Assembly: GCF_023155275.1 (NCBI RefSeq)
Contig: NZ_JALMUV010000009.1
Coordinates: 1-64,000 of the forward strand
Source of the DNA: Streptomyces rhizoryzae
GTDB lineage: Bacteria; Actinomycetota; Actinomycetes; Streptomycetales; Streptomycetaceae
Length of the DNA: 64,000 nucleotides
Direction: 5' to 3'
Both the position numbers and the translations under genes were made by a program. Positions within the stretch are counted from its first letter, which is position 1. Every line of letters starts with the position of its first letter. Below the pieces are notes generated by a model. It saw only the letters and a list, made by a program, of their open reading frames with translations. It made no database searches and had not been told where the DNA came from. This document shows positions 63,773 to 64,000 of this stretch, piece by piece.

Positions 63773-64000
63773 ATGGAACGCAAGAGCAGGTTCTCCCAGT
63801 GGCTGCGCCGGCCGAGGAGCGGATCGGGCGGCGATACGGACACGGGATCAGCGGCCGGTCGCGGCCGTGCGGACCTGCTGATGGCGGCGGTGGACGCGGG
63901 CTTCCCGGTCGCCCCCGCCGCCCACCCCTCCGGCTACGGCTGCTCCTGCGAGCGCATCGGCTGTCCCACGCCCGGCCGCCACCCCATCTCCTTCGGCTGG
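63773..64000 (+). CDS. Bifunctional DNA primase/polymerase (prim-pol) N terminus, partial
   Basis: The first 76 residues run to the window edge. After a basic start (ERKSRFSQWLRRPRSGSG) comes LLMAAVDAGFPVAPAAHP and the Cys-rich segment YGCSCERIGCPTPGRHPISF, typical of Streptomyces prim-pol (pfam09250-type) proteins. The catalytic acidic residues lie beyond the window. GAGGGGA precedes ATG 63773. The intergenic 63633-63772 shows no other feature. Confidence 0.8.
   Translation, partial: MERKSRFSQWLRRPRSGSGGDTDTGSAAGRGRADLLMAAVDAGFPVAPAAHPSGYGCSCERIGCPTPGRHPISFGW

Overview
The window reads as about 64 kb of a high-GC actinomycete chromosome, most likely Streptomyces or a close relative. Signs are the very high G+C at third codon positions, frequent GTG and some TTG/CTG starts, four-base GTGA/ATGA overlaps between operon genes, and families typical of streptomycetes (an SCO2322-family protein, a DUF6243 small protein, a prim-pol protein at the right edge, the Nif3/C4-zinc-ribbon/RNase H-phosphatase trio, DesK/DesR-like regulators with an ABC exporter).

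Layout. 1-743: end of cytochrome c oxidase subunit I and a small membrane protein. 715-35268: several pieces of a steroid side-chain degradation regulon set among other genes: CYP125-like P450 and FadA5-like thiolase (715-3396), metallo-hydrolase, aldehyde dehydrogenase and ferredoxin (9357-12465), KstR-type TetR repressor (12729-13376), F420-type oxidoreductase (18166-19179), fused acyl-CoA dehydrogenase and SCP-x thiolase (22412-25861), and MaoC hydratase, zinc alcohol dehydrogenase and Hsd4A-like SDR (32217-35268). Five KstR-type boxes (TnnAACnnGTTnnA) lie in the promoters. A second palindrome, CTGACG-N3-CGTCAG, recurs at five of the metabolic promoters and suggests a second shared regulator. 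Ring-degradation genes and acyl-CoA synthetases are absent here.

3380-9255 (minus strand) is a translationally coupled ECF transporter operon (S, A-A, T, a secreted SCO2322-family protein, a secreted alpha/alpha-barrel protein) behind a clear cobalamin riboswitch. I read it as vitamin B12 uptake with a transcobalamin-like surface binder. 13607-17664 holds a glycosyltransferase / methyltransferase / alpha-barrel cassette and a lipoprotein. 17665-18164 carries a diverged inverted repeat pair and a 20-base G run. 26670-31857 holds an MFS exporter, a two-component system and an ABC exporter.

35357-46252 is mostly conserved housekeeping: an iron-siderophore binding lipoprotein behind an iron box, Nif3, zinc ribbon, RNase H/phosphatase, KDPG aldolase, YaaA, an RNB-domain nuclease and a MerR regulator. 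46324-46730 is the RNase P RNA gene rnpB. A decayed integrated element follows it, bounded by a 33-bp direct repeat of the rnpB 3' end (46697-46729 and 52709-52741). It carries a broken IS701-family transposase with an extra kinase gene, small membrane genes, the last ~1000 residues of a large secreted golvesin-domain protein, and the C-terminal part of a tyrosine integrase.

52990-64000 returns to ordinary accessory and core genes: two TetR genes with clear operator repeats, three-domain-type SDR and PhzF enzymes, small secreted and membrane proteins, a Bcr/CflA exporter, a serine hydrolase, an Rsm22-family methyltransferase and the start of a prim-pol gene.
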